A stretch of DNA of 64,000 nt from Xiphias gladius (taxonomy: Eukaryota; Chordata; Actinopteri; Istiophoriformes; Xiphiidae). Each line of letters begins with the position of its first letter. The stretch's first letter is position 1. The stretch is taken from positions 27,376,001 through 27,440,000 of the forward strand of contig NC_053415.1 in the NCBI RefSeq assembly GCF_016859285.1, in the 5' to 3' direction. Shown here in pieces: positions 1 to 13,727 of this stretch. Made by a program: the position numbers and the translations under genes. Below the pieces are notes generated by a model that worked only from the letters and a program-made list of their open reading frames with translations, made no database searches and was not told the origin of the DNA.

Positions 1-439
1 CAAAACCCACAAGTCTGATCTCACAGGATGTAAAACAAATGATTACAGCCTCCTGAACACTTTTCAGACAATTGATTGGGTCCCATAAACAGCATCTGCC
101 GAGAGGAGCAGGAAGCCGAAAAATGAAATCAAACAAAGACAGACAGAGCAGCGAAGGTCTCTCGTCGGGCGGCCTCAGCGCCATTACGCCTGTGACGTGT
201 CTCATTCAGTGGCGATAGGAGAGGAGGGAGAAGTCGGGCAACAAGAGAAGCTGAATGATTTCCGTGCACATGCGGTCCAGGCAGAGTTTACGGCTCCGGG
301 TCTCTCATCTGTTCTTTCTCTCCCCTGACCCCGTCAGTGTAGGACTCGTTCATCCATTTGTTTCAGTGCCAAAATGATCAAATACTGTGCTCGCTTTCAT
401 AGTGCTGATACTCTCCAAATTAAGAGACCGGTACGACCT
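1..439. other. Non-coding, repeat-poor DNA
   Basis: No exon or repeat recognised. The stretch 1-260 has a balanced composition and homeobox-like TGATTACAG and CAATTGATTG words, as conserved enhancers often do, but nothing here proves function. Confidence 0.3.
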
Positions 440-655
440 GCAAATGGTAAATGGTCTGCGTCTATGCTTTACATTTATACTATATTTACTGCTTGTGTCC
501 AAAGTGCTTTACAGTTTGCCGCTCACTCACCCAGCAGCGAGCTACCATGCAGGGCACTGGCCTGACCACCTGGACCAACCCGGGTTCTGACTCTTTGACA
601 CGTAGTCCGGAGGAGCTGGGGATCAGACCAGCGGCCCCGTGACTGGCGGACGGGA
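440..655 (+). repeat. Degenerate dispersed repeat ('aaatggtaaatgg' family)
   Basis: Starts with aaatggtaaatggtctg, passes aaagtgctttacagtttgcc, and ends with ggagctggggatcagaccag. This is the wording of a very common teleost repeat (table: gtaaatgg, gcgctttacag, gaggagccggggatcgaacc). The copy is diverged and has no coding capacity. Confidence 0.6.
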
Positions 656-3275
656 ACAGCCGAAGCTTCAGCAGCCTTGCTAGCTTCTTTACTCCTCTAC
701 TGCTAACACATCTTATCACAGCGTTTCACTGTGATTCCCCTACAAACACGTGACAAATGTGGGAAGGTGAAAACAATTATGAGTCACTGAAGACACTCGT
801 GGAAGGCCCCTACACAGATTAAGACACAGCGGCCCCTAAATCCGTCCTACATAGGAACAAGGCACCCCGACTTTTTAGCGTCTCCGTGTACATATGCAAA
901 ATCAGAGGCTTTGGTCCAGCGGCCTCCCGACCTGCAAAGTCTGCCAGAATCCTCTCCCAGCGTATTTCGAAATGCAGCAGAGCAGTGAGGAAGCGCCGAC
1001 TGTGGGAGGCCGGAGCTTGTGGCTACGTAGTGTGTGTTGTGGAGGGCGGGGGGGGGCACGGAGAACACGGACTGACCAGCCATGAGAAGTTGCTGCCGGA
1101 CTCTTAGTGTGTCTGCTGGAAAGACAGCGAGTCTGGTGGAGCTCCGACAGTCACTAGGAGAAGATTTATCTCCCTTTGAGGGAGCCGCCGTGCGGGTACC
1201 GGTGCCGTAGCTGGGCTGCGAAGTACCAGAGCACAGTCGCCTAAGTGACATCACTTTGGAAATCAAGATATGCGAAAGCTGTGAAACGGGCAGACGAAGT
1301 AAGCTAGAATCTATCTGGGTCTCCCAGTAAACATCAGCGTGTTCGCACCTGCCTGCAAGCTGATAACGTCAGATTCAGTCAATGAGTATTCACTGTTAAA
1401 GTTGATCCAGAACGTTCCCGCTCCTTCATTCAGCGGAAGACTGAGACTCTGCCCAGAGGCCTCCAGTGTCAGGGAGTCATCTTAAAGTGAGAGAAGGACA
1501 AGAGGATGATGACACAGGCAGGTTAAACCCACATTTAAGAAGAGATGGAAGCGACTGCTCTGGACTGCAGGAAACTGAAACGTCGGTTAAAAACGTACCC
1601 TGTTCACGGCCTGATCAAGTTAATACGTGGCCACACACAGTAGCTACGCTTGTTTTCCACATAGCAACTGGTGTGTGGGAAGCCTGGGAGGCTGAGAGGT
1701 GATCTATTTGCACAGTAAGTAATTATTTTGTTCTCTCAGTTTATTTTCAGACACTGAAATTACATTTTGTTCTCCAGAATTCCAACTTGTTCCGTCTAAA
1801 TTTTATTCTCAAAACACTGAACCCTCTTCCTTCTCTCTTGTGGAAGGCAGCGAAACGGTTTTACCAAAGGATGTCAAAGCATTAAGTAGAAGTGCTAAAA
1901 CCTCCTGTGTTATACAGTTGATTCCCTGGAAACTTTGCTCATAACTTTCCAAAACATTTCCAAAAAAATAAATAACACAAAATTTAACATGGGAAAAAAA
2001 CGGGAGAAACCTCAGAGGTAGAGGCGACCGAGGAGGGATTCCTCTTCCAGGATGAGACGTGAGTACAGAGCAGAGCAACAGAGTAGATTTACAGTCCAGA
2101 CAATCAGGAAGACGACACTACAGATTGTAAAAATACGTGGGGAATATAATCCAGGAGGATAGTGAGCAACTTCCAGGTGCCGCAACAAAACGCAGGGAGT
2201 CCACACAAGTCCACCATGATTCAAAGAGTTTATTTTGCACAAAAACTGCAGGAATCAGTGAGTCAGGAGCGTGGCGTGTGCTCGGGTGAGTGAGGCCCGA
2301 GCATGTGTTCAGGCGGTCTGGGTGCTAGCTATGGTAGAGAGAGGGACTGGCCAGGTCTGCTCCTTACATAGTCTAGGGCCCCGACACAAGCCGGGGCTGT
2401 CCGCCCCGGGGTTGAGTCTGCGGTAGCTGGTCACCATCACTCCCCAGCGTGTCGTGGCTCTTCAGACACCACTTCGTCTTCCCTGTCTGCCTACTCGGTG
2501 AACCGGGCTGCTTCTGGGCCTAATAGCTTCTGAGTGAAGAGCCGCGGGGTGCTGCTGAGCTAATTTTAACTCCCGCTAAAATGGCAAGAAATCAAAACGG
2601 TCCAAAATGAACATCTGCTGCACCGTCCTGCTGAGGAGCTGCAACAGAGACACAGCGTGGAGGAGGGAAGAAACTGTGCCCACGAACTCGGAGCCGTGTG
2701 ACTGATGAATACTGATATAGAAAGACTATTTCTGGAAGCCAGGGGCTGAGTCATGCTTCGAAAAGATGATCACTTTCTCTTCCTTAATCCCCCTCTTGAA
2801 AGTCACCTGTGGGAATAAATGAGGAGATGTAGATAAATCTGTACCCAAGACCAAATTTTCAGAGCCACATTAGAAAAACTGAACGACACGAAACATAAGA
2901 CTAAAAACTTTCCTACTGACACAAGGTGTACAGACCCCCCGTGAACAACATGTGGATATCTGCGATAACGGAATAATAAGCTGTCAAACCGCAGCTTAAC
3001 CACCCTGATGTATCGTAGTGTTTCGAATTAAAGACGGCCCCACTTTTCCAGCATCTGTTTTTGAGAACACGCCAGCAAACACTTTGACACACGTCCTGCC
3101 GGGAAAGTCTGAATTAATCCGAGGAGCAGAGAGTCCTCATCGCTGAGGACGTTTCTCTCCTTAAAGCGAAACATGAAATACGGCGATAAGTGAACCCACG
3201 TCAGTGCATCTTGTCTCTCGGTCACAGACTCTCACTCTCTCCTGTCGGACTGTTGAAGGTCAGAATCATTTTCTC
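656..3275. other. Intergenic DNA without recognised gene
   Basis: 850-1270 is moderately GC-rich and shares 'ctgaccagccatgagaag' with a stretch near 13500 (ctgaccagccacgaacag), so both may be remnants of one repeat. 2220-2570 is a GC-rich block beginning at a minus-strand AATAAA (2229-2234) with CCCCGGGG-type words; it could be a solo LTR or other element remnant, but no termini are clear. No exon is supported. Confidence 0.3.
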
Positions 3276-3950
3276 TGACAGTGTTTATCAGGCTTCAGTC
3301 TTTCTGAGCTCATCGTCTGTGACAAATGTGATTCTTGGCCGTCGGACAGATTTTCTCCCTGGTTCATTTCTGCGGCAGAGACGCCGCGGCGGGAGACGCC
3401 GCGAACTCGTTTTCTCTCGTCGTGAATTTATTTCCTCCGTGGCAGCAAAACACGTCACGGCAGCCGTCAGAGACTCCTGCAGGTTGAACTGGACTAAGAC
3501 ACTTTTAGCGCCGACTGGCTCAAAGACTGACTATAAACAGAACGAATACACTGGCTAGCCTCGCGACATTGAGGCTACAAACATCCCATAATGCAACACT
3601 CTGTAGCAGACCATGGTACACTGGTATTTGCTCCATTCAAAAACAAATATCTGATGTTGTGAAAACACAGTTGTCTCATCGGTCCGATACTTTGGTTTGT
3701 GGCCAAATACCTGCAAAACTAATGAGGTTCCCATCAGCCCCAGCTGGAATTTGTGTTTACTGCTAATTAGCAGATGTTAGCATGCTAATAAGCTAAACAG
3801 AGAAGAAACGTCGGGGGGCGACACGCAACAAAGGCTCTGGTCGGGGACGTCGAAGCTACAAGACATGCTAACACTCACTGTAAACTAAGATGGAGAAAAT
3901 GGCCAACATGACACCTGCAAACGCACAGTACGTCACTACTTACGTTAGCA
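3276..3950 (+). repeat. Dispersed teleost repeat, long copy
   Basis: 3276-3385 and 3600-3680 match 62345-62455 and 62475-62545 in the same order; 3685-3800 (atacctgcaaaactaatgag, cccatcagccccagctgg, ttagcatgctaa) matches 9560-9655. It is therefore one diverged element with at least two other partial copies in the window. Confidence 0.65.
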
Positions 3951-4160
3951 CAAAGGCAGTAAGTCTGGGGAGAGGAGCTGGGGCCGATCCGTGGACGTCA
4001 TGTCCTAATGACGAGGCTGGAGGAAGCTGACACGCCTTGATGCTGGGAAACAGGACTGCGGTGTATCCTGAGGAGTCGACAACCATCAACACACCGCCGG
4101 TGTGCGGGCTTACATAGAAAACAATAGGTAGGCGCGTTTTGTCACGCACTGAAGGCCGCC

Positions 4161-4216
<56 letters not shown>

Positions 4217-7200
4217 CCTCTAGTCTGGTTAATGGCCTATCTGCTCCGGCACACGTACCGTATGGGAGGGTTTACTGATGTGCGCTGTCCAATAAAGCCT
4301 CTGCTGGAGTTCAGCTTGCTGTGAAGAGACACACAAAACAGTGACCCTAGTTACAACTGGCACTGACGTGTGATCGGGAACACGAAAAAACTCGTGCTCA
4401 TGCAAGACGGAAATGCTCACGAAACGCAGAGATCCCAGCGTCCAGGCCACATCTGGACGCTGGATTGAGACTGGATCTCTCCGGGAACCCACTGCCCATA
4501 TTTCGATTTTGTTCCAGCATTTTGTGTTTTGTGTGATGGTTTAGTTGAAAATTGTTTTCATGTAAAACATAAGCATCTCCACCACATGGTTAAACAGCAG
4601 GAATTTCTCTGTCTCGCTCTCCCCCTCAATCGCTTTCTGTCTCTGCCTGTGATAAATTCAAATGAATGAGACGCTGTTGACTCTAATTTAATAAGACACA
4701 ATCTGATGAGTTGACGTTACACAAATGGTTTTGCGATCCTATCGGCCAGGAAACATCTGCTGCTCCGGCTGAACATTTGCACGGAGACGATAAGAACATT
4801 TCTGACATAACAGAAATTCATCTGTATAGACGCCTCGTCACAAGGGCATGACAGGAAAATACGTTTTGTTTACCACGACAAAATGGGCCCGTTTCTGGGT
4901 TTCAATGCGTGGCTCCTATGGGCATTCGTTTTCAGCGGAGCTGTGGTAGGACAGATACAATAGAGGGAGGCAGGGGTCCGAGGAATTGATCGAAAGGCGT
5001 CTACCTACGCCATCGCTCTTCACGCCGGCAGGACACAGTCAACGGGAGAAGCGCTTTCGGCGTGAAACGCCAAACACCGCTCGTTTTGGGGCTGTGATTT
5101 GTACATGGCTCTGTCAGCTTCTTCTCTTGAAACCAGAGCAGGTGTGGTTGCACATTAAGCTCCAAGGGTTGGACCTACGGAGGACAAAAGCGAATCACAC
5201 TCCTACAAGTGAACAGTGTGCAGTGGCAACACTATGGAATTTAGTCAAAGCCAGATAAACATGAAAAGATTGCATGTGGTTTCGTTACACTGCTGTGGCA
5301 ATTATGTGTATTGGCTGCAAGATCATTATTTGCTGCCAATTGAATGTAAGAGGCAAAGTAATCAAGCGTTTCTTCCAAAGCAGAGGAGCAGATTAACTAC
5401 GAGTCCTGTTGGGTTATGTTTTAAAAAAACAAAACAAAAACCCTTCACACTTCAGTTAGTGTAGTGTGTAGTCAAGGAGGCTCAGCTGATTGTAGCATAA
5501 ATACACCTGTGTGGGGGAAGGCCAGCTTTTGGTCGGACCTACACCACGATGAAAGAACACTCCCCAGAAACTCTGCAAGGTCATTGTTTCCTAGGAACTC
5601 CGTGCACATTGAAATGTGAGGCTGGTTTTCAGATTTAATTGGCTCCAGGGGGCATTTTCACGCTCTGCAACGTGGATATGGTTGTGATGGATGAGTTATT
5701 TAGGCTGATAATCGGGCTTTATTTTAACTGCTCCTGTTGCTCTGTGGAGATTTAAAGAATTAGTTGACAGTCCTGTGCCACGTGCATAAGAATGCACACA
5801 GCGCTCTTCTCACTTTGGAGAGTCCATGTTCCATGTAATCCATCCTGCTGCGTGATGGTTACGGGTGTTTAATAAACTCGGCTGAAAGAAAACCACACGC
5901 ACGGCGAGTATTGGTGCTTCTGCAAAACCTGCGTGGGTATACTTGCCCTGAAGGACGGCCCTCGTGGTTTCCTCCCTTATGACATTTGTTTAGACAGAGT
6001 GAGAACATGAGACAGAATCTGAAGGCAGGTGTCTCCCACCGAAGGCGTGAGACTTAGCAACCCTCACACTAAGAGACATTAATACTCCAAAACTCAGTCC
6101 CAAAAACTGACGTACTTTATCAAGTTATTGTCAATAATTCACTCTTTCCTGCACGGTTGAATTAATTGCGTTACAATAACAATATATTATATTTGATACG
6201 TTAGAGCGAAATCGGTAGCAGCTTAGATGTTGACGTGACTGACAAGTCCCAGACTTGTAATTACTGGAACTCTGATATGAAATGAACGCACCATGTGCGA
6301 GCATGACCGCGGAGTTCCTGATCATTATTATTCTCATTTCCGACACAAAATGCCAGCTAACTCTTTCTAAATGGACTAAATTGACCAACAAATTCAGCTG
6401 CCCCCTTCCCCCGGCTCACTGAGGCCGACCGGCCTTATCACAACTTCAGAAATGAACCGGCAGCGGCGGCGGCAGCACAACTCCTCTAAACTCCGGACCT
6501 TATCAGTGTGAGCCAGCAAACAGCCACCGAGCCTGCCTGCCCGTATTCGCGCTGCAGGACCTCCATCACTGTCTGCAACCGGGGGGAAGTACTGAGGAGG
6601 AGGAGGAGGGGGGAGTCTGCGTGACAGATGAAGATGGAAACAAACCGTTATCTGCGTTTTTGGGACCTAATTATAAAAATAGCGCTATCAAGTCAACACG
6701 AGGCTCATCATTTTCAGGCTGAATCAGTCTGTACAGAGACGGTGAAAATGGCTCCCGTTTCAGGTCAGACAGTTGAAGCTTGTTTCCATCACACAGGCTC
6801 CACTGGTGACGGTGACAGAGGAATGTGATCCCAATGTGCTTAAACTGAACAGAAGAACTAAGAGAAAGTACCTGAAGTTCCCGATTATACAGCTGATGGT
6901 TCATTGTTGAAATAATTCAGCCACAACCAGGGCCAGAGCTGCCACTGAGGACACTCAGGTCACGTCCTCTGGTGTGTTGTTCAGGGTACTTGTGGGGGGG
7001 TTAGACACCCGAGGTGCAGATTGAGACCCCTTGTCAGTTTCCAGATATACTGTATATATAGATACATCTGGAAACGGGGCCTAAAACGTAGTTGAGCTGT
7101 TTACTAAAGAAGCGATAATTTATATTATTATTATACATTTTATATATATATGATATATAATATAATTCTGTATGAAATGAAAATGTGAAAACAATGTTCA

Positions 7201-7290
7201 GGAGTCTCTGGTAGCGATTAACCTCCAGAGAAGGATCATCTGAACCCGCAGCTTCACAGTGACTCTCAGCTCATTGTCTACTGTTCTGGT
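3951..7290. other. Intergenic DNA, largely repeat-poor
   Basis: Apart from the (GT)n at 4163 I see no repeat or exon. 4620-4860 and 6390-6700 are non-repetitive with GATAA/TTATC and TAAT words and could be regulatory. 7040-7160 is AT-rich with TATA runs. Confidence 0.3.
4163..4215 (+). repeat. (GT)n microsatellite
   Basis: About 26 uninterrupted GT units. Confidence 0.97.
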
Positions 7291-7625
7291 TCACTCTCAC
7301 CGCTCTCATGGCGCCGTTTTCGGCCGCAGCAGGCAGATGTTTTCAGAGGAACAGCTGGAAAAAGCCACTGTCCACCACCTGCTCAGCAGCAAACAGCAGA
7401 CAGACCCAGTCAGAGACCAGCTGGTGGACATTGAGGAGCATTTAAGAGCTGAAGAGCCAGATGTTTCCCTAAGGAGCTGGTGGAGACCAAAACCAGAGCT
7501 AAAAGAGGGGAGTACTGGACTTGGATTCATCAGGTGACACAGACACCAGATCCAGATGAATCATCATGTTGCTCTGTAACTGCTGGACGTGGAAATAAAC
7601 AGCTGTTTGAGAACAAGTTCAACAT
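7290..7625 (+). repeat. Dispersed teleost repeat ('gctggtggacattgagg' family)
   Basis: Contains ttttcagaggaacagctgg, gaccagctggtggacattga, gagccagatgtttccct and tggaaataaacagctgtttg, which is the wording of a frequent perch-like fish repeat. The 92-codon frame inside it is part of the repeat, not a gene. A fragment recurs near 21800 (agccgcagcagcagctgttt). Confidence 0.6.
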
Positions 7626-9997
7626 ATCAACTTAAAAGGTGATATGTTTTGGAGAACCTTAATAATGTTAGCTTGAGTGCTCCATTAGCATGTGAACACC
7701 TTAGCCGTGGTTCTTGATCAGTATCTGTGCCGGTGCGAACTCAGCTCGAGTTAAACTGGAGTTACGATCGTCTCTGCTAACCCAGGACGTTCTTCGGTAA
7801 CGGCAGGTCACAGTGTCTGGTGGAGGCCTGTGCGGACCTGAACGTCGAGCAAGTTCAGTTGATCCAAAGGGTTCAGTAAGGAGGAGAAACATGAACTTTT
7901 TACAGGTTGTACTTTTTAGCGTAAAAGAAACAGCCACGCGACTCTCAGTCAGAACAGCCCCTGGACACGTTCGCCTACATGCAGCTCGGAGGAACGTGCT
8001 CCAGGCTAATGTGGTAGTAACTCAGTAAAACAAAAAAGAATTTCAAACACCGTCCTGATAGTCGCCACACTGAAAAGAGTGAAAGTCAGACATCGGTAAC
8101 ACAGAGCTTAAATTGCATTTTTGATCATCGGTGATCAAACTGTGAAGCCAAATTCAGCAAAGCGGCCCCAGCAGCAGAGTCCAGCAGCCAGAAACCCTGC
8201 CGGGTTCATCCTCACCTGTCCGGGTGACCTCGACGGTGTGGAAACAGTGGCCGAGATGACGCCGCCGATCGGCAAATGTCCAGGTATGTGTGAACTATAG
8301 AAACACAAAGTAATGAGTGTGGTGTGTGTGTGTGTGTACTTTAACAATAACTGAGGGTCTGTGAGACGACATAAAGCAGCGTGTTGACACTTCAGAAGAC
8401 ATTTCAAACATCAGCGTTGGAATTCGTTACTTCAGTAAAAGTAGAAATATCACAACGTAATAATTACTCCATTACAAGCATTTACACTTATTCATTTATA
8501 ACATTCATGGATAGGCAGCAAAACGGAGTTAAGTATTAAAAGTACTTTTACTTGTCAGAGTGTTGGAAAGAATTTCATTATAATCCATCCAGGTTTGAGT
8601 GTTTTTGAGAGATTCCACTCTGAACCACAAGAGTTAACCTCATGGTGGCGCTAGAGGAAAAGTTAGAAGGATCTACAGAGTCAGTAAAATTCATCCTGTG
8701 AGGACCACGAACGCCTCTACAGACTCCGTCCGATAGCCTCACGAAGATCTTTCAGTCCACAGACCAACTGTTACCTGCTGCACGCGTGGCTAAAAATAAA
8801 ATTGTGAGTGGTCTGGTGGACGAGCCGTGTGACGGGGACGCTCTTTGTCTCCGTTCACCGGCCCACAGGTACAAACACTGATCATTTATCAGTCAAGGTC
8901 CAAGTTGTTGTTGTCTGGGTTTATTGTGTGTTTTGAGTATAAAAACCTTGATCTGAAAAAGCGACCGGAAAGTCCAGCTGTCAGATGACTGTAATAAAGT
9001 AAAATATTTGCCCTCTGAAATGTAAAAACTGTAAAAACAAAATAGCTCACACCAGCTGCCAGTAACATGACTAGCAATCTAGGAAGGAAGTAGCGCTCTG
9101 ACACATGCAAAGATTTGTGCTTTACAGCCAAGCTGCTCTCAACTTTAAGTGTCTATACAGTAAGTTCTGTATATCTTTGATGCTACATATGAGCCAAAAC
9201 TATGACCAGCTGCCTAAGAAGGTGCTGGTCCTCGGGGTGCCGACAAAACACCGGGACATGGACTCTACAGGACCTCTGAAGGCCCCCGTGGTATCTGGTG
9301 GTGGTATCTACCCCCATGAGCCTCCCCGCTTCGGAGATGTTCCGACAGTCGTCTGGTCGTCGTTTGTTTGTTTTGTTTGTTTTTTTAACACCTGCCATTT
9401 CTCCCACCATGACATGTGCTGTCTTTACAAGATAGATCAACGTTACTCGCTTCCTCTGTGACTGGTCGTAATGTTCCGGCTCATCGGCGTATATTTTTGT
9501 CACTTGAAATAACTTTGGTGATCCTCCGACTTTTCAGCTGGCGTCTCAAATTTTGGTTTTTGACTAAATATCTGCAAAACTGCAGACATTCCCATCAGCC
9601 TCAGCTGGACTCTGTGTTTACTGCCAATTACGAGTTGCTAGCTCGTTAAACCGAGATGGCAGGAATCACGGATGAGCACGAACAGATTAAAAGTGCTGTG
9701 AGTCGTGGGAGGTACAGGGCAAGAGCTGGATTGTACTATAAGGTGTTTCCACTCCTCTGTCCACTGCCTGTGAGTTAGCCACGTGCTGCGACAGCGTTTG
9801 AAGCGAGGACCTCGGGCAAAACCACATTTTCCCTTCACAGAAACACAAATCTTGACACAGATTCAGTTCAGTTTGGTTGTGATCCAGCAGAGACTCTTCC
9901 CTCCGCCGCCCACAACACACTCGTCATCATGTTTAATATTGTGATTCTAAATGCAAAACTACAGCCGTGAAAAACCAGCTCCCGACCTAACACCCCC

Positions 9998-10028
<31 letters not shown>

Positions 10029-10320
10029 ACACCCGCTACATTGGCTCTAGCTGTGACCGTTTTTCAAACATAAGAGAGTTTCATTTACCAGAACAACATT
10101 TTCTGCCTCAGTGGCCTTTTCTGCTCTGGAATAACAAGTATGTAATGAAATGTTCATGTACAATCAAAATCACCTTTATTTTTCTAGCCGGAGGATCAGA
10201 GCTGCGCCTCGTGTTGCGACAGAGGAAATTATGGAAAGAGAGGCTCGAGCAAAGACTTCAAAGCTGTGTGTGTGTGTGCGTGTGTGCGTGCGTGCGTGCG
10301 TGTGTGTGCGTGCGTTGTAG
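7626..10320. repeat. Repeat-bearing intergenic DNA
   Basis: 8415-8560 is a piece of the 'GTACTTTTACTT' family. 8590-8790 (aacctcatggtggcgctaga, then ctttcagtccacag) is a copy of a second family, with another at 19905-20060. 9460-9660 is a partial copy of the repeat at 3690-3800. CA/GT tracts lie at 9999-10031 and 10265-10313. No exon is supported. Confidence 0.5.
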
Positions 10321-13300
10321 TGGCGAGACTTGATTTCAGTAGAGATCTAAACACAGCAGGGAGTCCTGTGGTTTGACCCAGGTTCTGATCTTCTCTGCTG
10401 TCTCTCTGGAGCCCAGCAGTCAGAGGCTGGTCAGGTCAAGCAGTTAAACACCTGCAGGTGCGACGTCACCTGCCGTCTTTATAATCCCCTAACTTTTGCT
10501 GACGCCTCACTCAGAGTGACCTCCGTCAGGGTCACTGCAGGGCCGATAGCAGACCGACGCAGGTTAAGAGCACTATTACCAGAACAACAAAATAAAGCCC
10601 ACATCCACAGGCCAGGCCGCGGTGGCTTTACTTCGTCAGCCCCAGGGAGCCCCTCAGGGAGCTTTCTCGACGAGAGTTAGATGAGACGATCGATACCGGT
10701 CTCTCCTGTTACTGCTATAGCCAGGAACCAGTTAGCTTAGCTTAGCATAAGGACTAGAGAGATATTCTTTGCACAGATCGTTTGTCTCTGGTCAGAGCCG
10801 GACTAGATGTGTCCCTCTACCTGTGAAAAAGACGATTTGCTGTTTTTAACAGGGGTTAAGTTTCAGACTCTTTCTTGGCTCTGAGCATTTTCCAGGAGAC
10901 GAGCAGAGACTTCATCGAGTTCCCGGTCGCTGCCAAGAAGCCGTTCAGCGCATAACCCTGGTTAAATGACGGCACTGCTCCCGAAATGAGCTTTCAGTCG
11001 GTGTCCTTGGGCATCGTCCCGGGGAGAACAGTTTTACCTCAGCAAGCCCTTCGGTAATTTACTGCCGGCTCTGATGTCGCCGTGGAGTTCTGATTTATAA
11101 TTCCTTTTGAGTTTCAGTTTGTCTGAAGACAGAGTTCAGGTTCATGTTTTTAATCGCACAGTTTCACAGCAGCGCTGCCTCCGTGGACTTTGTGTACAGA
11201 TATCACCACGTTTGGATTAAAATCGATGAATACATGAAATTGAAAAGGCAGAGCAGCCTGCAGTAAATTTGGTTCGATTTCAAACCGTCATCGAGGCTTC
11301 TCCCGAACAATCCTGTTAGTCGACCTTTTGAGTCGAGATTATTTTGTCACGGTACAGTAAGGTAGAAGTCTAGCCAGACCGAGGACACTGTCGTCCCAAT
11401 GACAAACTGACCGCACCGTGTCCTAACGTCCTCACAAGTCTGGATCTTGGCGTACTCTAGACCTGGTTAAGTGCCAGAAAAAGAGCGGATGGACACGTGG
11501 ATCGATGTCCTCACGCAAGACAGACAACACAGGAGGGGGAAAAAAAAGCACAGAATCATTGTTCTCTATTTATTTTGTTTCTTCCTTTGTCTTACTCCTT
11601 GAGGAGCATAAATATTTTACATAGCGAGAATATCGGTTTGGTTATTTACAAGATATAATAAATGACGTACAACTCACAATGTCTGTGTTCGGAGCGCTGG
11701 AGGAGGATGAGGAGGAGGAGGAGGAAGAGGGAGGGAAAAAGAAACATCTACAGTCATTTTACTGATCTGCTGAGGGGACTCGGCCCAACTCGACTCTGAT
11801 GTTAGACACAAACCAAAACAACAGCCGAGAGAAAACGGCTAGCGTTGTGGCATGATGGCAGACTGAAAACACAGCGGCATCCAACCCTGGAGCCGCCAGT
11901 TTTCCCACAAAGGGGGGCTATAGTAGAACCAAGTAAATACACCGAAAGACAGATCTCCGGTGTTTCCAGTCCAATTCTCGTATCTTGTAAAACCAAAGGA
12001 AGAGAAAAACCTAATAAGCTCCCAGGGGATGAAGCTAAAGTGCTGCATTAGCTCATTTAAACCCGACACTGCTACGATAACGACTCCCTCCAACATCAAC
12101 CTGAACTTCGCGCCGCGCCAACCGATTCAACGTCCGCTCAACTCCACGTGTAGTCTCCATCTTCCTCCCTCACGGTTTTTCCCTGGAAAACACGAGCTCC
12201 GCGACAGGAACACTGAATAATTCATTTCTTTAAAAAAAAAAATTCGCTTTAAAAAGCTTTAAAAAAGAAAGATTTCAACCACTGAGCCAAGAATTTCCTT
12301 TTGTCTGTTGGCAAAGCGACTAATGTAGTTACAGAAGATCAAATCTGACAGTTTGCATTTCAACCCGCAAACGTGAAGGGGAAACCACACCGGCGGCATC
12401 GCATCATTAACTCGCTTCCCACCGTGTCACGCCGACGGACGCCGTCGTCCAGATACAGTAACGGGGATGTGATGAGCTGGGGAGCGCGTGTCATCGCTGG
12501 AAAACTGGGACGTGGCGAACCCATGGCTGAATACCGGGCGCAGGCCCTGAGGCCCTGAGGCTCTGGCCCAGGGGCCCCCAGACCCCTGACCCCACTGTTA
12601 GCTGGAAGGTCAGTCTAAAGACGCAAAGCGACCACAAAGAGACGCAGAGTTGCAACTGCAGCAGTTTGTGGAATTTAATTTTCACCGATTTGTGATGTCT
12701 CATACACGTGGATGATTAATTGAGAATAGACAGATAAAGATAATAAAAATCGTTAGTTGCGTTCTGTCTTATCTGGGGGGGGGGGGTTACTTGACTGTGT
12801 CCAGGGGTCCATTGTCTCATAATCCCTCCCTGGGTGTATCCTGACACATCCTGCTACGTTTTAAGGATTATCTTTGCTTCTTTTCACCTCCTTTATCAGT
12901 AATGAGATGAAATGTTCAATAAGAGATTTGTTACACTGGGTTTAAAAGGTCAACTCCACAAAATTACAAAAAAAACCCCCCACATATTTTCTCACTAGCC
13001 AATAGTATCTCGCCATGCAGATATTTGGGCTTTTCCTTGGGACTGTGTCTTCAGCAGAAAGTAGCTCCAGTGAAGCCGGTGGATTTTCCAGGACACTCTC
13101 TGGAAAGAGATGTCGCTGGCGTCATTTCTTTAATGCTGTGAAACTGTACAAGTTAACTTCCATTCACTTCACCTCCAGTGTATTAAGGTCGAGGCAGAAA
13201 CCTCAGACTTATTTTTAAATATCTCACAGCCTGGACAAATCAAACCAAAACCGTCCGCGTGGGTAGGAACCAATAAGGGGCAGGAATCTCGGTACAGTTA

Positions 13301-13727
13301 TCAGCTTGGGGAACCCAGCTGTGCTTGTAACCGCTGCTCCACCCTCTCCAGATGCTGGACAGTGAACCTAAACTTAGCTTCGTAATTAATTACATGAACC
13401 TGGGATGCAGCAGCGACTGATGTTAACAGTATCGCGATGTAAGGGAGGAGCTCGGCAAGGTTCCTCGGCTTTTGGAAAGAAGCGGCGGCCCCAGATGTGC
13501 CGTCTGACCAGCCACGAACAGCTGCTGAACCCCTCTCAGCTGCTGCGCTCCAACACTATTACTGAATCAGAGCTGCGCTGGCGGCGCTGTCGTCAAATTG
13601 AGGCCGTTTCCTGAAGTCAAATGCAGTAACGGTTTTACCGCATGGTGCTGGTTGAAGCATTTCGTCGCGGGGTCAGCTGAAGCGCTGAAAACACACAAAG
13701 TCATACATGAAGGGAACGAGTCCACTC
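10321..13727. other. Intergenic DNA downstream of sucla2
   Basis: 10725-10770 is a fragment of the 'ttagcttagcttagcata' repeat. 11540-12550 is non-repetitive; on the minus strand it ends with AATAAA (11573-11568) and A/T-rich sequence, which could be a 3' UTR end of a non-coding transcript or of a long sucla2 form. No coding exon of a known neighbour such as htr2a or esd was seen. Confidence 0.3.

Noticed and set aside
2220-2570. Solo LTR
   Set aside because: A polyadenylation word and GC-rich sequence are present, but no TG..CA ends or target duplication could be found, so I left it unassigned.
7259-7537. 92-codon protein MTLSSLSTV...
   Set aside because: The frame lies within a diverged dispersed repeat and has no splice or family support.
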